Source: Pegea sp. RAD2-039 | Taxonomy: Eukaryota; Chordata; Thaliacea; Salpida; Salpidae | Assembly: GCA_034620365.1 (NCBI GenBank) | Contig: JAQGEQ010000270.1 | Coordinates: 620,001 to 684,000, forward strand | Length of the DNA: 64,000 nt | Reading direction: 5' to 3' | Shown here: one piece after another, positions 10,180-22,308 of the stretch | Position numbering within the stretch: position 1 is the stretch's first letter | Layout: every line of letters begins with the position of its first letter | Position numbers and translations under genes: made by a program | The notes under the pieces: model-generated | Told to the model about the DNA's origin: nothing | What the model saw: the letters and a program-made list of their open reading frames with translations, nothing else | The model's database searches: none

Positions 10180-10445
10180 TGCCCTGCTAGATCTATCATG
10201 TTAGGACTAGATGCTGCTGGAAAGTTACTGTATTGTTCAAACAAACCTTTCCAATCATTCCATTATAGGTTTCAATGAAGAAATTTTTTTTACCAGGGGT
10301 TGTAACGTCAGCCCGAAGAGCGGGAGAAACAGTGGGGTACAGGTTCGGCGGTCCATCAGATCATTTAAAGTGGTACCTCTAAAGTGCTATAGTTTGGACT
10401 AATTGTCGTTAATAGCAATAATGAGTCAATGTGCGATCTTCAATG
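10180..10445 (+). pseudogene. Arf-family GTPase pseudogene fragment
   Basis: Scattered across frames are the Arf signature blocks in order: MLGLDAAGK (P loop) at about 10198, IIGFNEE (switch I region) at about 10262, a GG-x-x-DHL-x-WY stretch (switch II region) at about 10345, and LIVVNSNNE (strand before the guanine-binding motif) at about 10400. Frameshifts and stops separate them and no introns are visible, which suggests an old processed copy. No NKQD motif was found downstream. The match is to the Arf/Arl group in general; the exact parent is not clear. Confidence 0.65.
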
Positions 10446-12323
10446 TTCATCCCAATCATTTGGTCGGGGAGAATGTGGTATATTTGAATTTGGTGACAGT
10501 AGAATATTCTACCGCTTACGTAAGACAGTCCCTCACTACTTTATATACTTAGTTTATTCTACAACAGACTGTGTTGGCTCAGTATCGTGTACCGTTGTAA
10601 CTTATCGTTGTTGCTAGTCGTCTTTTACAATTGAATACAGCTCTGTATAAAAAATTATTATCATTACGATGAGTCTATTTTTCTTTCTAAGAAAGTATTC
10701 TGAAATTTACCGAAGGCATATGTTTTTTTTTATCCGTGTAACGAAGATAGTATGAGGACCTTTTCGTATATACTAAAGTCTATCACTATTTTGATTGGAA
10801 ATCTTTCTGTATCAGTAAAGTACTTTGAGGTATCAAATACTATCAAACTATGCATTGAGTTAAAATTTGTTGAAGAAGCTTATCATCCAGTAACACCGCT
10901 ATTGACCCATCTCCATGCTTTCTTAGCTTTAAGATGAATTATTTTGCGACTATTTTCTGCAACATATTTTCATACTATGAGGAGGTAAATGGGTCATCTT
11001 ATAGGATATTTCAATGATAAGCAACCACAAGGGACAAAGAAATGTAGAGCGCATGTTTGGGTTGTCTAAAACACATCGCTATTAAAAGAAAATCGTTAAA
11101 CTGTTATTATAACCTTTTAAAATTATATTTAAAATTTCATTAATTACTTACATGAATTTTTTCATACAATATTTTAAGCGTTTTATTTAAAAGTCATTTG
11201 TCTAATTGAGCGAGAGAATAAGTTTATTACTGGGTAAAATTGTTTCGTTTAAAGCTTCGAATACTCACGACTGAGAGCTCTTTGTATTTCACAACGCAAC
11301 CTTAGTTCCTCGTCCAGTTTTTAATATTTCCTTTTGATAATTTTTTATTCATGGCTAAATAATTTTTAATGTTTGTAATTATATACTGTTGATTTTTATT
11401 TTTCATAAGCACTTTTTAATTTTAAGTAATGTTTCTTACTAGTCATTTTTTTATTAAGTATAGCAGTTATGCCCTAATTTTCAGATATTGTTTTGTATTA
11501 TGGTTTGTTGATTTTTAACCTTTAATATGTTTTTAGCATTTTATTTAGTTGATAATTTTTTCAAAGTATACATTGTTGGATTTAATGTAACCATATTTTT
11601 AAAGTTATAATATATAACTTTTATTTAATTATGAGTCTTTTTTATAAATAAAACTTGTTTTAAATTAATATTTTTAGTAAAACTGGTTATCAAACTTTAT
11701 ACTTTATGATTTATACTGAAATAAAACTCACTGTTTCATTAATTTTTTTTTAATTTTAACATTTTAATTTTTTTGTGACTTTAATTCTTACATGTAGTTT
11801 TACAAATTTTTTTAAAATAGATTCTTAGTTAAATTTTGAAAACTAATTATATGACTTTTGTTCAAACTAAAAAAAATACATATATTTGTAAACCGAAAGT
11901 TTATTAATATCTATTTAAAAACTTAGAAAAAAAATGTTTTTTCTCACATGGTGTTCTCTATTTTTAATTTTAGCAATTTAAACTTTTTTTTAAATTTAAT
12001 TTGAATTTTTCACATTCTTCTGTGTTTCAAATTTTCAAGATTTTAACTTAGCAAGTACTATAGTGGAGTTAAAACAAAGTTGTGTACTTAAAGCTGATAA
12101 AAATAAATATTTTGAGTCGAACTAAATATTATCATCATTTATATATTACTGAGTTTTGATCAATAAGTAATTAGAAATTTAACATTTGAGGTAATATAGT
12201 TTTTATAATTCAAGATGTTTATTTTTTATTTAACAATCTAACACTTGTTAATTTCGATTCTAGTATCAAGTGTTTATCATCAATTTGTTGTGTTTATAGG
12301 ATTATATCAAATAAGTTGTAAAA
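10446..12323. other. AT-rich spacer upstream of importin beta
   Basis: Nothing recognisable on either strand; very AT-rich from about 11100 on. The last part should contain the importin-beta promoter and 5' UTR. An acceptor-like TTTATAG at 12294-12300, just before the ATG, would fit a 5' UTR exon boundary. Confidence 0.5.
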
Positions 12324-15300
12324 ATGGCTCCAGTTAGTCTGGTTGAAGTATTAGAAAAAACCGTTTCTGCAGGTAAACTTCATCAAATTATAGACTTGTT
12401 GATGTTTCTAAATTTAGATAGCTAAGTTGAATCTTTTAGTCACAATAAAATTATTATTATGTTATAGAGTTTATAGAGAGGAATGGAGCACAGGAATTTT
12501 TGGAACAAGCTGCTGAAACTAATTTAGCTGAATTTCTAGTTGGACTAAGTGAAGTTCTAGCAGATACAAACAATAGTAAACTTGCCCGTCAAGCAGCTGG
12601 TATACAAGTGAGTTTGAAAGTTACTTTTTGTTCAAAATGATATGTAGATATGGTTTTACTTGGTTGTTTAAAAAAGGTTTTGGAAGCTTCATATTTAATT
12701 TGATAAATAATGATGAAGAATGTTATGATGTCAGTTCTTGTAGGCAGCGCTTAATCTAATCGTCATCACTACTCAATAATGACAATTTGTTTGTTTTGTA
12801 GGTAAAAAATTGTGTGACTTCTAACGATGAAAATGTGAAACATAACTATCAACAAAGATGGCGGTCTGTAGATGAAGCATCTCGAACACGTGTAAAAACC
12901 TATGTAAGTTTCCAAATGAAAATTGGAGATTTTCCATTTACTGTAATAATCTTACAGGTATTAAATGCACTTGGTACTGAACATATAAGACCTTCATCTG
13001 CTGCTCAAGTAGTAGCAGGTATTGCTTGTGCTGAACTTCCTGAAAATGGTTGGCCGGTAAATTTCTATCAACATATTTCAACTTTATTTTGATCAACCAA
13101 TTTGATAGGATCTAATGGAAAATCTTGTACAAAGAGCTTCACAAGATAATAACTCAAATGCTCTAAAAGAAGCAGCTCTTGAAGCTATTGGCTACATCTG
13201 TTCTGATATCGTAAGTTACTATCTAACATATCAGCATCTTTTATCTTTTCTATTTTATTTTAGCGATTGGATAATTTTGGACAATACATTAACACAACTC
13301 TAACTGCTGTAGTTCAAGGAATGAGGAAAGACCAGCTAGATATTCCAGTTAAATTAGCTGCTGCTAACGCTATGCTTGCTGCTATTGATTTCACGAGAGA
13401 TAACTTCAATGATGAGGTGATTTTTCATCATGTAGTAATTAAAATACCTCAAATTATTCAATTTGAGCCTACCTTACACAAAAGTGAACCCATTTTATTG
13501 TTTTAATATAAATATTGTAATTTTGGGGAAAATCAGTTTTCTAATCTAGAAATTCTTGTTGTGGTTTCACTTGTTTATCGGAATAGTTTTATAAACTAAA
13601 ACGTTTCAACTTTCTTTTATCTGCAATTCATCTCTGTCTAGCGCATCTTGTAGGTTTGTAAATGTATTTGTTTTTAGAATGAACGAAATTATCTGATGCA
13701 AGTCATATGTGAGGCCACTCAAGTAGATGATTCCAAGGTTCGATGTCTTCTACTAATTCATAAAACACTTTTAAAACTGCAAACTTCTCGTCATCAATTG
13801 ATCTAATTTGTTGCAGGTCAAAGTTGTGGCCCTGCAGTGCCTCGTCAAAATTGTATCTCTGTATTATCAACACATGGAGACCTATATGGGTCCGGCTCTG
13901 TTTGCGGTCTGTTCAATCTCTACAAGGCTTTATTTAGGGGCTGACTCGCCAACTGTTTTCAGATCACTATGGGAGCAATTCGATCTGAAGACGATGAAGT
14001 TTGTTTGCAGGGGATCGAATTTTGGTCGAATATCTGTGAAGAAGAGATGGACTTGTCACTTGAATACGCTGAAGTAAGCGCTCATCAACTTGTCAACGTT
14101 TCAAATGCATTTTTATCCGTTGCCAGGCAACAGACGAAGGTCGCCCGCCTGAACGTATCAGCCGTTTCTACGCTAAAGGCGCTCTGCAGTATCTGACACC
14201 GGAGTTGATGCTGATTTTAGCGCGTCAAGAAGAGATGGACGATGAAGATGACTGGAATCCTTCGAAAGCTGCAGGAGTCTGTCTCATGCTTCTATCAACT
14301 CTATGTGAAAATGATGTGTTGGATTACGTCAGTCACTCTTTCTTAATCATCATGTAACTCATCATGCTTCTTCACAGGTCGTTCCATTCGTCACAACTAA
14401 CATCTCAAATACTAACTGGAGGTATAGAGATGCTGCTGTCATGGCTTTCGGTCAGTTACTATTCAGTTGGGATTGATTTATGTCTAACTTGATGCTTTTT
14501 TAGGTTCTATATTAGATGGACCTAGTCAAGAAGAGTTGACGGCTATTGTGGACCAAGGTCTGCCCACTTTAGTTCAATTGTTACAAGATGAAAGTGTTGT
14601 GGTGCGGGACACAACTGCTTGGGCAATTGGCAGGTAACATTTGGATAATTACTAATTAGACGTGGCACAAATATGATGATAATTCAGGATCTGTGAGATG
14701 ACTTCCGCTTCTGCTTTAAAGAGGGAAGTTCTGACACCACTTTTGCTTGCAATGGTGACCAGCTTACAAAGTGAACCAAGAGTTGCCACTAACATCTGCT
14801 GGGTGAGTTGTTCGTCGTCTCCTCTTCGTCGTCAAACAAACATCTCTCTACAGGCTTTCTCCTCACTAGTTGAAGCTGCTTATGAAGAAGCTAGCGTATC
14901 TAATGATGTTCCTGAAACTTATTGTATGTCAAATGTGTACGAAGAAATCATCGAAAAGTTACTAGCTACCACTGATAGGTGAGCAACTAACTGATTTCTT
15001 ATCTCGATTAACATCGAGTAAAATGTTTAGAGCTGACGGACATCAGAACAATCTGAGAAGCGCTGCTTATGGCGCTGTAATGGAAATGATTAAAAATTCT
15101 CCAACTGATTGTTATCCGACAGTCTTCAAAACCACCTATGTTGTGTTGGAGCGAATCAACGCCCTTCTGCAAATGGAGGTGAGTCTTGTCGCTTGCTTGC
15201 TAGTTCTCATCTTCCATTCCAACCTTGTAATTACTTGTAGTCTCGAATCCAATCTACAAGCGATCGATCTCAATTCAATGATTTACAATCACTACTTTGT

Positions 15301-16482
15301 GCCACACTACAAAGTGTGCTACGGAAAGTACACGGCGAGCACGTCACAGGTGACCCATCTTCATTCCGCCATTTTGGTCTTCAAACTTCATTTGTTGTAG
15401 GAATTGCTGACAGCGTTATGAATGCTTTACTACAAATGTTGCAAGCTAGTGGTGCTGCTGATGGAGTGCAAGAAGATGCTCTACTAGCAGTTGGAACTTT
15501 GACAGAAGGTTCATATTTCTTCCACTACTTCTAGTTTCTAAACATTTTTTTTTCAAGTTGTCGGAATCAACTTTATGAAGTACATTAAAGCTTTCAAAGA
15601 CTATCTAATAGTTGGTTTACGGAATAAAGAAGAATATCAAGTACACTGAATTTCATCAGATTCCTCGTCAAATTATAACTTTGTAGGTCTGCATTGCTGC
15701 TATTGGTGTTGTAGGCGATATTTCGCGAGCTATTGGTCGCGAGATTAAACCTTTTTGTGATGAAATCATGAACGTCTTGCTCACAAATCTATCAGATTCT
15801 CAAGTAGATCGTAGTGTCAAGCCTCACATCCTGTCTGTGTTTGGTGATATTGCTTTAGCTATTGGTTGTGACTTTGAAAAGTACTTACCAGTAGTTCTAC
15901 AAACTTTACATCAAGCAGCAATTGTTCGAGTTGAAAATGTTGGTTGGTTTGTTGTTCTTTTGATGTCATGTTTATCGAACGAATATTTCAGGGTAACTTT
16001 GACATGATTGATTATTTGAACGAACTTCGTGAAAGTTGTTTAGAAGCTTACACTGGCATTATTCAAGGATTCTGTGGCGACAAAAACACAAGTAACCCAT
16101 CATCTTCATTCTTTCATCTTCTAACTTTTTTCAACTCGCAGCCGATATAAGCTTGTTGAAGTCTCACATCGAGTTTATTGTCAATTTTATTGAAGTAATC
16201 GCTGCAGATCCGAACAGCACCGAAGAGTTGGTAGCTTCTTGCTCTGGTTTGATCGGGTAAGTGGCTCCTTGCTTCATATCAACAACATCTGATCTCAAAC
16301 TGTTCAGGGATTTGTGTTCTGGATTCGGAAACTCGTGTGCTCAATCATTGGTGAATTTAATAGAAAGCAAACAAAATATCGGGAATCTGTTGATGAAAGG
16401 TCGCCGCTCAAAGATCACCAAAACTAAAACATTAGCTGTTTGGGGTACTAAAGAGTTGAGAAAACTCAAAGGCTCCGCTTAA
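12324..16482 (+). CDS. KPNB1: Importin subunit beta-1 (karyopherin beta 1)
   Basis: Nuclear import receptor that carries cargo, directly or through importin alpha, across the nuclear pore and is released by Ran-GTP. A complete gene of 22 exons: 12324-12372, 12468-12607, 12802-12903, 12958-13056, 13109-13210, 13264-13416, 13678-13737, 13817-13906, 13963-14073, 14127-14327, 14378-14450, 14504-14633, 14688-14802, 14854-14978, 15031-15178, 15241-15349, 15401-15508, 15558-15640, 15687-15938, 15992-16091, 16142-16256, 16308-16482. Phases match at every junction and give 879 aa, the usual length. Characteristic blocks include [72 protein letters not shown] [11 protein letters not shown] and [16 protein letters not shown], all HEAT-repeat segments of this family. 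An acidic loop MDDEDDW marks the region that in the family contacts Ran and cargo. The tail [14 protein letters not shown] is typical. Several introns use unusual donors (GTTCGA, GTCTGT, GTTCAT, GTTGGT). Confidence 0.97.
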
Positions 16483-16900
16483 TATCGTGTAAGGTAATGA
16501 CACGTGATCGATCAGTAGCACGTGATCAAGCTAACAGTTTTGTCTTAAGGCCCTTCTGTCTAACCCCTCGACCTGTTACGGTGTGTTCTTGAAGTGTGCG
16601 TGGAACGACTGATGACTGACTTGTGTTTTGAGGATGTATCGGATTCGAAGACGACCGTTATGACGTCAGAATGTGTGAAAACCCGCTTGAACAAGTCACT
16701 AGATGGCACCTCTGCGGAGTTGAGCAATTGTAGTTGACGTCATCAACTTTTATGAATGAGATCGAGTCTTTCCGGTGCTTCCTGTATGTTATGTTTTCAA
16801 TTTGTATGAGTTTAACTGTCTACTGCTTACCAATCACCTGATTGGTTTGCTGTGTGTATGATTGTGTCACTACAAATCCTATTCAATACAAGCCTTTCAT
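16483..16900 (+). other. Importin-beta 3' UTR
   Basis: GC-richer than the following DNA. It contains CACGTGATC twice (16501, 16519) and TGACGTCA twice (16661, 16735). No AATAAA was seen; AATACA at 16885 is a possible variant poly(A) signal. Extent is a guess. Confidence 0.45.
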
Positions 16901-17169
16901 AATCTTTTCTCTCTTTTCTACTTTCTTTCTAAGACTTTTTCACGAGGAGTTATTTGGTCAACAACTTTTTTGGCTCTACAATACATGAACCAGCTACTTT
17001 GAAATGTTAGTGTGGTCTTTTTATACAATCGATTATAGGTAGCTGTCTACGAAATCTGAACTATTTCTAAGTAATTTACTGTACTGTGTTGAATACATTT
17101 TTTTCTAATTTAGCTTTAAACAATCAGTTACATAAGTTTCAAGCCCTTATCAAAATTAGTTGACGAAAT

Positions 17170-17523
17170 TCAATTTTGAGTTAAACGTTTTTTTATCAAC
17201 TTTCTGTAACATTGCCAAACCTCAACCAGCTCCTCATAGAGTCCTTTCAAGCGCTCGCCCTGTGTAAGTTGAATATCTGAAATTGAGTTCACTGTGCGAT
17301 TGCGTTTGCTGCTCCTCTTGCAGTATTGATGGTATGACTGACTGATGTGTATCTTCTTATTTGTGTGTCGTGGGCAGGTCTCAGCTTTTCTTTTGTAATT
17401 ACATCTATGCCAAAACTCCCTAAAACCACTCTCTCTTTTACTTATTACTTTTTCGTTATTTGTATAATAAAGCTTTAATTTCCCATAGTAAGTAGTGAAC
17501 ACGAATTTCCTACAATATTTCAT
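17170..17523 (-). CDS. Unrecognised 117-codon open frame
   Basis: Between the convergent importin-beta and REV1 genes, a - strand frame of 117 codons has higher GC than its surroundings. The product is basic, with scattered Cys/His (WHRCNYKRKAETCPRHT) and a charged, helix-like end (GERLKGLYEELVEVWQCYRK). I do not recognise it. It could be an exon of an unknown gene, a retroelement remnant or chance. No splice sites were tested by homology. Confidence 0.2.
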   Translation of the reverse strand: MKYCRKFVFTTYYGKLKLYYTNNEKVISKRESGFREFWHRCNYKRKAETCPRHTNKKIHISQSYHQYCKRSSKRNRTVNSISDIQLTQGERLKGLYEELVEVWQCYRKLIKKRLTQN

Positions 17524-17779
17524 ATTAGAAAACAGCTTTATCCAAATTTGCTGCGACTAACCTTGTGCTTCTGAGAATATCTTTACTAACTTCAAATTTA
17601 TTTTTTAAACTTTAGTATTAAACTGGATATTTTTGTTTAATCAAATTTAAACCGTACTATTAAAGAATTTGTTTGATAATAGCAAATAAATTCTTTAAAT
17701 ATCAAGCAAACTGTTGAGTATTTGTTGTGTGTCAGTTTCATTGGGGGAAATCTTAGATTGGGCAAAATTTGTAGAAAGA

Positions 17780-17785
17780 TTTATT
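17780..17785 (-). terminator. Possible REV1 poly(A) signal
   Basis: TTTATT on the + strand reads AATAAA on the - strand, about 245 nt after the REV1 stop codon. It is the first clear hexamer noticed in this spacer; use is unproven. Confidence 0.3.
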
Positions 17786-18030
17786 AAATCGATAATAAAT
17801 GTGAAGTATTGTGATAAATATAGTAAAATTTATGAGGTTAGTGAAAGTGCGTTGTGGATAAATATAAAGGTTGACTTCTAACCACTTTAGAAGTAACTTC
17901 CAATTATTTAATTTAAAATCGATTGAGAAATTTTTATCAATGAAATGAACACTGCTAAATCACGTGACATAAAAAGCGAGAAATACTATTGGCTAAAATG
18001 GAGGCACTTAAATAAAAACAATAAAAAGTT

Positions 18031-21000
18031 TTAAAATTGTGGGATTGGAAGGTCAACATCTCCATATTTACTTCTAACAGCTTGTAATAAATCCTTCACA
18101 ATCTTCTGATAACTTCTTCTCCATTCTTCAACGACTGATAAATAACAAGTATCACCACCAGCCACTAAATCTACGTCACAGCGTTCAGGTGTGATGACAT
18201 ATCGTGAAATATATCGATGAATACTACGCGCGACACCAACCGCCATCTCCAAGTTGCATCCTTCATTTGCTAATTGCTGCAGAAATCTGCAACTCAAAAC
18301 TTGTCACGTGATTCTATGTCAGTCACGTGATCAACTCACGTGGAAACTGACGTGACGTCATAATCGAGCGGGTACGAATCGCTCCATTGTTTGATCCAAC
18401 TCCGGATAGCATCACGAACACCTTCTAAAGTCGTTGAACCGTGAAGAGAAGGTGGCGAGTGACGTGGAGAGACTTTGTCGAAAGTTTTCTCCTCGCTGAT
18501 ATCTGATCTTTGAGAAGAGGTATCTTCGGGCTTTTTGATGATGTTGTACATCTCTGTAATTTTCAAATTCTTCTTCAGACTTTTGTCAGATGCTAATTTT
18601 CTTGATCTTTTTAAATTTTTGCTGCCTTTAGGGCGCCCTCTAGTGTGCAAACAAGGACCAGATGGGGGTTTTTGAGATTTGTTCTTTGCAACAAGGAAAC
18701 TGCTTCTCGCTGTTTTACTTTTTAATTTCTAAAAGTTGTTAATGATTTATCCGAATCTTTTACTAATTTCAATCTTACCTCTAACTTCTTTAACTGATCT
18801 CTTTGCATCTTTATGTTATGTTCGATGTCTTCACGAAGATCAGCAGGAAGAGCATTAAGGAAGCTCTCATCCAAAGATCGCTGCTAGAAAAAGATTTTAG
18901 AAAAATATTTGACAAAAACAAAATACCTCAAGCCCAGTAGTCTGCTGTAGTGGTCCAGTGGTCTGCTGTAGTGGTCCAGTAGTCTGCTGTAGTGGCCCAG
19001 TAGTCTGCTGTAGTGGTCCAGTGGTCTGCTGTAGTGGTCCAGTGGTCTGCCGTAGTGGTCCAGTGGTCTGCTGTAGTGGTCCAGTAGTCTGCTGTAGTGG
19101 CCCAGTAGTCTGCTGTAGTGGTCCAGTGGTCTGCTGTAGTGGTCCAGTGGTCTGCCGTAGTGGTCCAGTTTCTGTAGTTTGTTTCTGAGAGTCAGTGGAA
19201 TGATGGGAAATCTTCTTTTCATCGTGGAACAATCTTTTTTTGACAGGAGACCTACGAAACTGAAAATGATGTAAAGTTGAGATGAAGATGAGAGGAACCT
19301 GATCAAGAAGTTTGTGATCTTAGACTTCTTAGGGGTACATGGAGCTGATATTGAAGTGTTTCTGTCGGAGTTTCTTAGAGAAGTAATTTGAAGTCCAATT
19401 CCTCTGAGGTCAGTTGGAACAATCTGATAAAACTAGTTACAGAAATTCCGGTTATTTGATTGGTCAAAATTACTTTGAGAGATTTCAAAAGATCAATTGC
19501 AGTTTTTTTAAAGATCTCTGCATCATCAGTTGAATCAAAGAAAATTTTAGATGAAGTAACATTGTTACAAACTCCGTGTCCTCCATACTTCTTAGGATCA
19601 ACATCTGCATCCGGATGTCGAATCTTTAATTTCAAGAGTAATTTGCGGCCTACTAGCTTCTGATCTTTCATTCGACTGCTTAACTATTTGAGACAATTAG
19701 TAGAAAGTTGTGGAAAGGTTTAAATAGGATAAAAACCTCTTCGGATAAATTACTAAGGAATGTTGCAGCTTCTAAATCATCTTTTAAACGGATGCCATAA
19801 TTGATTGTGGCAGAAATCGATTTCCTTTCTTTGGTTTGAGAAATCTAGCACAAGTTTACAATTAATCTATAAACGATTGTTAACCAAATATCAACTAACT
19901 TGTCGACTGTCTAATCCTCGGCAAGTTTCGTACAAAACTTTGCCAGCTTTATCACCAAATTCTTTTTGAAGTCTTAGAAGAGAGATCTTCTGTAGATCAG
20001 CACATTTGATCACTCCCAAATCTCTTAGTTTAGTCTCTAGAAGGTTTCAAGGAAGTGATATTTGTGGATGTTTGGTAATCACCTCTACCTGTTTTCCGAC
20101 CAACACCAGGCAAATCTCTTACTAATAACTGTGATATAAAATCTTGAACCTGGCAAGCTTCTACCTGGTACTGACCATTTGGTTTGGCTTTAATTGTAGC
20201 CAGTCTTGCTATTGTTATATTAGGACCAATTCCTAAAAATATTTTTAAATAATTACAATTATAGAAACGAAGCTAGCGGATAGAACCTGCTGAAGAATGA
20301 CATTTGGTTTCTTGATATATTTGATGACGTATCAGTTCAGATATCTTCAACGGATGAAGACCTACTTTGCTAATTAGTTCAGTTAAATCTACTAACAACT
20401 CATCACAGCTAACTGCTTCAATTTCAAGTGTGTATGAAGCAATGATGTCGTATAAACACAAAGAAATTTGTTCATAACATTCAAAATCGTATGGAATTGC
20501 GCTGGGGATGAATCTATGAATATTTAGCTCTTAAATCCGACAATATTTACATTAGAGAAGGGCAAAGCTTCTTGGCTCTACCGAAGAGCATCCCGTTTTG
20601 GACTCCTAAACATCTTGCTTCGTAACTACAGCAAGCTATTTCCGCCCAAGAATTTCTTGATTCAGTTTGGTTGTGATCACTAAAATGAATCCAAAAAATG
20701 TTGTTTTTATCAAAACAGTTTGGAAACAAGAAACCTGTTGGAGTTGTCACAATGGGTAACAGCGATTGGTTTGTTCTTTAAATAAGGTCTCGTCGAAAGG
20801 CTTGCTGATACAAAAAAACAGTCCATGTCGATATGCATCACATATTTGTTGTCAGTTGGTTGAAATTTGTTTTCTACGAACAAATCAATTTGTTATTTAG
20901 TAGTTGATGAAGAAATGTCAAACTTGTTGTCAAGGCAACCTCCAAAAGTTTCTCGTAACCACTCATTCTACGATCTTCTTGAATCAACGAACTGAATTTA

Positions 21001-22308
21001 AAAGTTTCTATTTAGTTATTTCAAATCTTTAGCAAATCGAATTGTAACTTAGTTTTACAGAAAATACAAAAATTATATTTCTAAGAAGTACACTATATAG
21101 GTCTGCAAAGCACTTTTTAGGTAGATCAGTCTTAATAACCTTGGACCCTCTGTTTGGTGTTGGTGGTTGAGGAGTTTTTACAAGTCAAAGTGTTACTTCT
21201 ACAAGATTAGTTGTAAATTTCTCATCACAAATTTTGCTAGATTGTAAGTTATAGAAAGTAGTAATAACTAGTAAAAAATATTAAAAAATATCATAACATC
21301 ACAGAATAAACAAACAACAATTCTAATCATTCAACTTACTTGACATAAGATGAAAGTTTAGATTTCCATTTAGAAAGAAAATGAAGTCGAGATTTAGAAT
21401 AAAATTCTGAAATAAAACTATTACTAGTAGTAGAAGACATCATCTTATTTCTGCTAAAAAAGAAAACAGTTTCTTCAACTAAATTAATTGAACATGTAAA
21501 TTAACTTACTGATTTAGCTTTTCAGGTGTTGATAAAATGATGTTTTTAGAATCTTTCAAATTATTGGAAGTTTTTATTTGTCCTTTAGTTTCTTCCACAA
21601 CATGTTTGCTTGCTTGAAAACATTTTATGGTCAATTTATGAATAAAAATTAGAAAAATTCAAATTACTTGAAGGTTTGTCTGAATACAAATTGCTTATAA
21701 GTTGCTGACCACTGTAGCTTGTGGGAACTGCCAATAAATATGGCTGAATGGACAGTAGAGTGTTGGCTTTTAAGCAATCAGCCACCCATTGCGGCTGAAC
21801 AACCTTTTGGTGTGGTTTTAAATTCTGTAATTTGACTCCAGCAAGATTTTGTGCTATGATATGTGTTGTATTTTTCCTGAATAATAATAAAAAAAACTTA
21901 ATTAAACAAGCAGATTTTTTTGATTTTATTAGAAAATTAAATAAACAAAATTATTTTATCTAAAACTTATTTTTTTGCATTTATATGATAAAATCATTAA
22001 ATAGCTTCAGGATTTGAAATGAAATAATTCTTCTAACAAATAACTATTCAATAATAAATGTAATCCAAAAAGAATTAATACCTTGAATAATATAAACTAT
22101 AATTTCCGCCATGTTGTGCCATAATCTCTTTAATCTTATTTGCACTTGGTTTTGTGTATCCATTTACATAAACTGAAACTTTATCAAATATATTCGATAA
22201 TTTTCCCAGTCTACATTTATCTTCATCAAACTGATCTTTCAATTTCCGTAATTTAGCTTCCATATACCCATCAATTCCATTCCAGCCATCTTCTGTTCCT
22301 TCTTCCAT
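18031..22308 (-). CDS. REV1: DNA repair protein REV1 (Y-family deoxycytidyl transferase)
   Basis: Inserts dC opposite abasic sites and damaged G, and scaffolds other translesion polymerases. 17 exons: 22308-22082, 21876-21668, 21612-21510, 21453-21340, 20991-20924, 20873-20735, 20679-20551, 20513-20287, 20232-20089, 20036-19900, 19844-19737, 19683-19474, 19423-19299, 19251-18927, 18883-18779, 18728-18340, 18286-18031; 1004 aa. In order: BRCT domain (about residues 40-125), the SRLH N-digit region (exon 21453), the palm with HIDMDCFF (Asp256) and SCDE (Asp367, Glu368), thumb helix-hairpin DLPGVG, and little finger YGGHGVCNN/VPTDLRGIG. Then come a 21-bp minisatellite (exon 19251), a ubiquitin-binding motif FLNALPADLREDI, an AT-hook-like RGRPKGSKN, and the C-terminal helical domain that in this family binds other polymerases. 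Only one ubiquitin-binding motif was found where vertebrates have two. Acceptors at 21453 and 18883 are NAGNAG. Convergent with importin beta. Confidence 0.95.
18934..19164 (-). repeat. 21-bp minisatellite inside a REV1 exon
   Basis: Eleven 21-bp units (on the + strand, CCAGTxGTCTGCyGTAGTGGy) with few substitutions. Ordered by variants, units 2-6 and 7-11 carry the same series, so a 105-bp block of five units has been duplicated. In the REV1 frame (- strand) each unit encodes a seven-residue repeat of QTTGPLQ type with occasional R. The unit length is a multiple of three, so copy changes keep the frame. The other frames are also open, which explains long shadow ORFs on both strands. Confidence 0.95.

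Noticed and set aside
18934..19164. Regular repeats considered as a CRISPR array
   Set aside because: Units are directly adjacent without spacers and lie in a eukaryotic coding exon.
18958..19188. + strand frame with a VCCSGPV-like repeat
   Set aside because: It is the antisense shadow of the REV1 minisatellite. The 21-bp unit leaves several frames open on both strands, and only the - strand frame joins the REV1 exons in phase.
18884..19306. Longer - strand frame across the minisatellite encoding LDHYSRP-like repeats
   Set aside because: Longer than the chosen frame, but it does not connect in phase to the ubiquitin-binding exon. The chosen frame matches acceptor 19251 and donor 18927.
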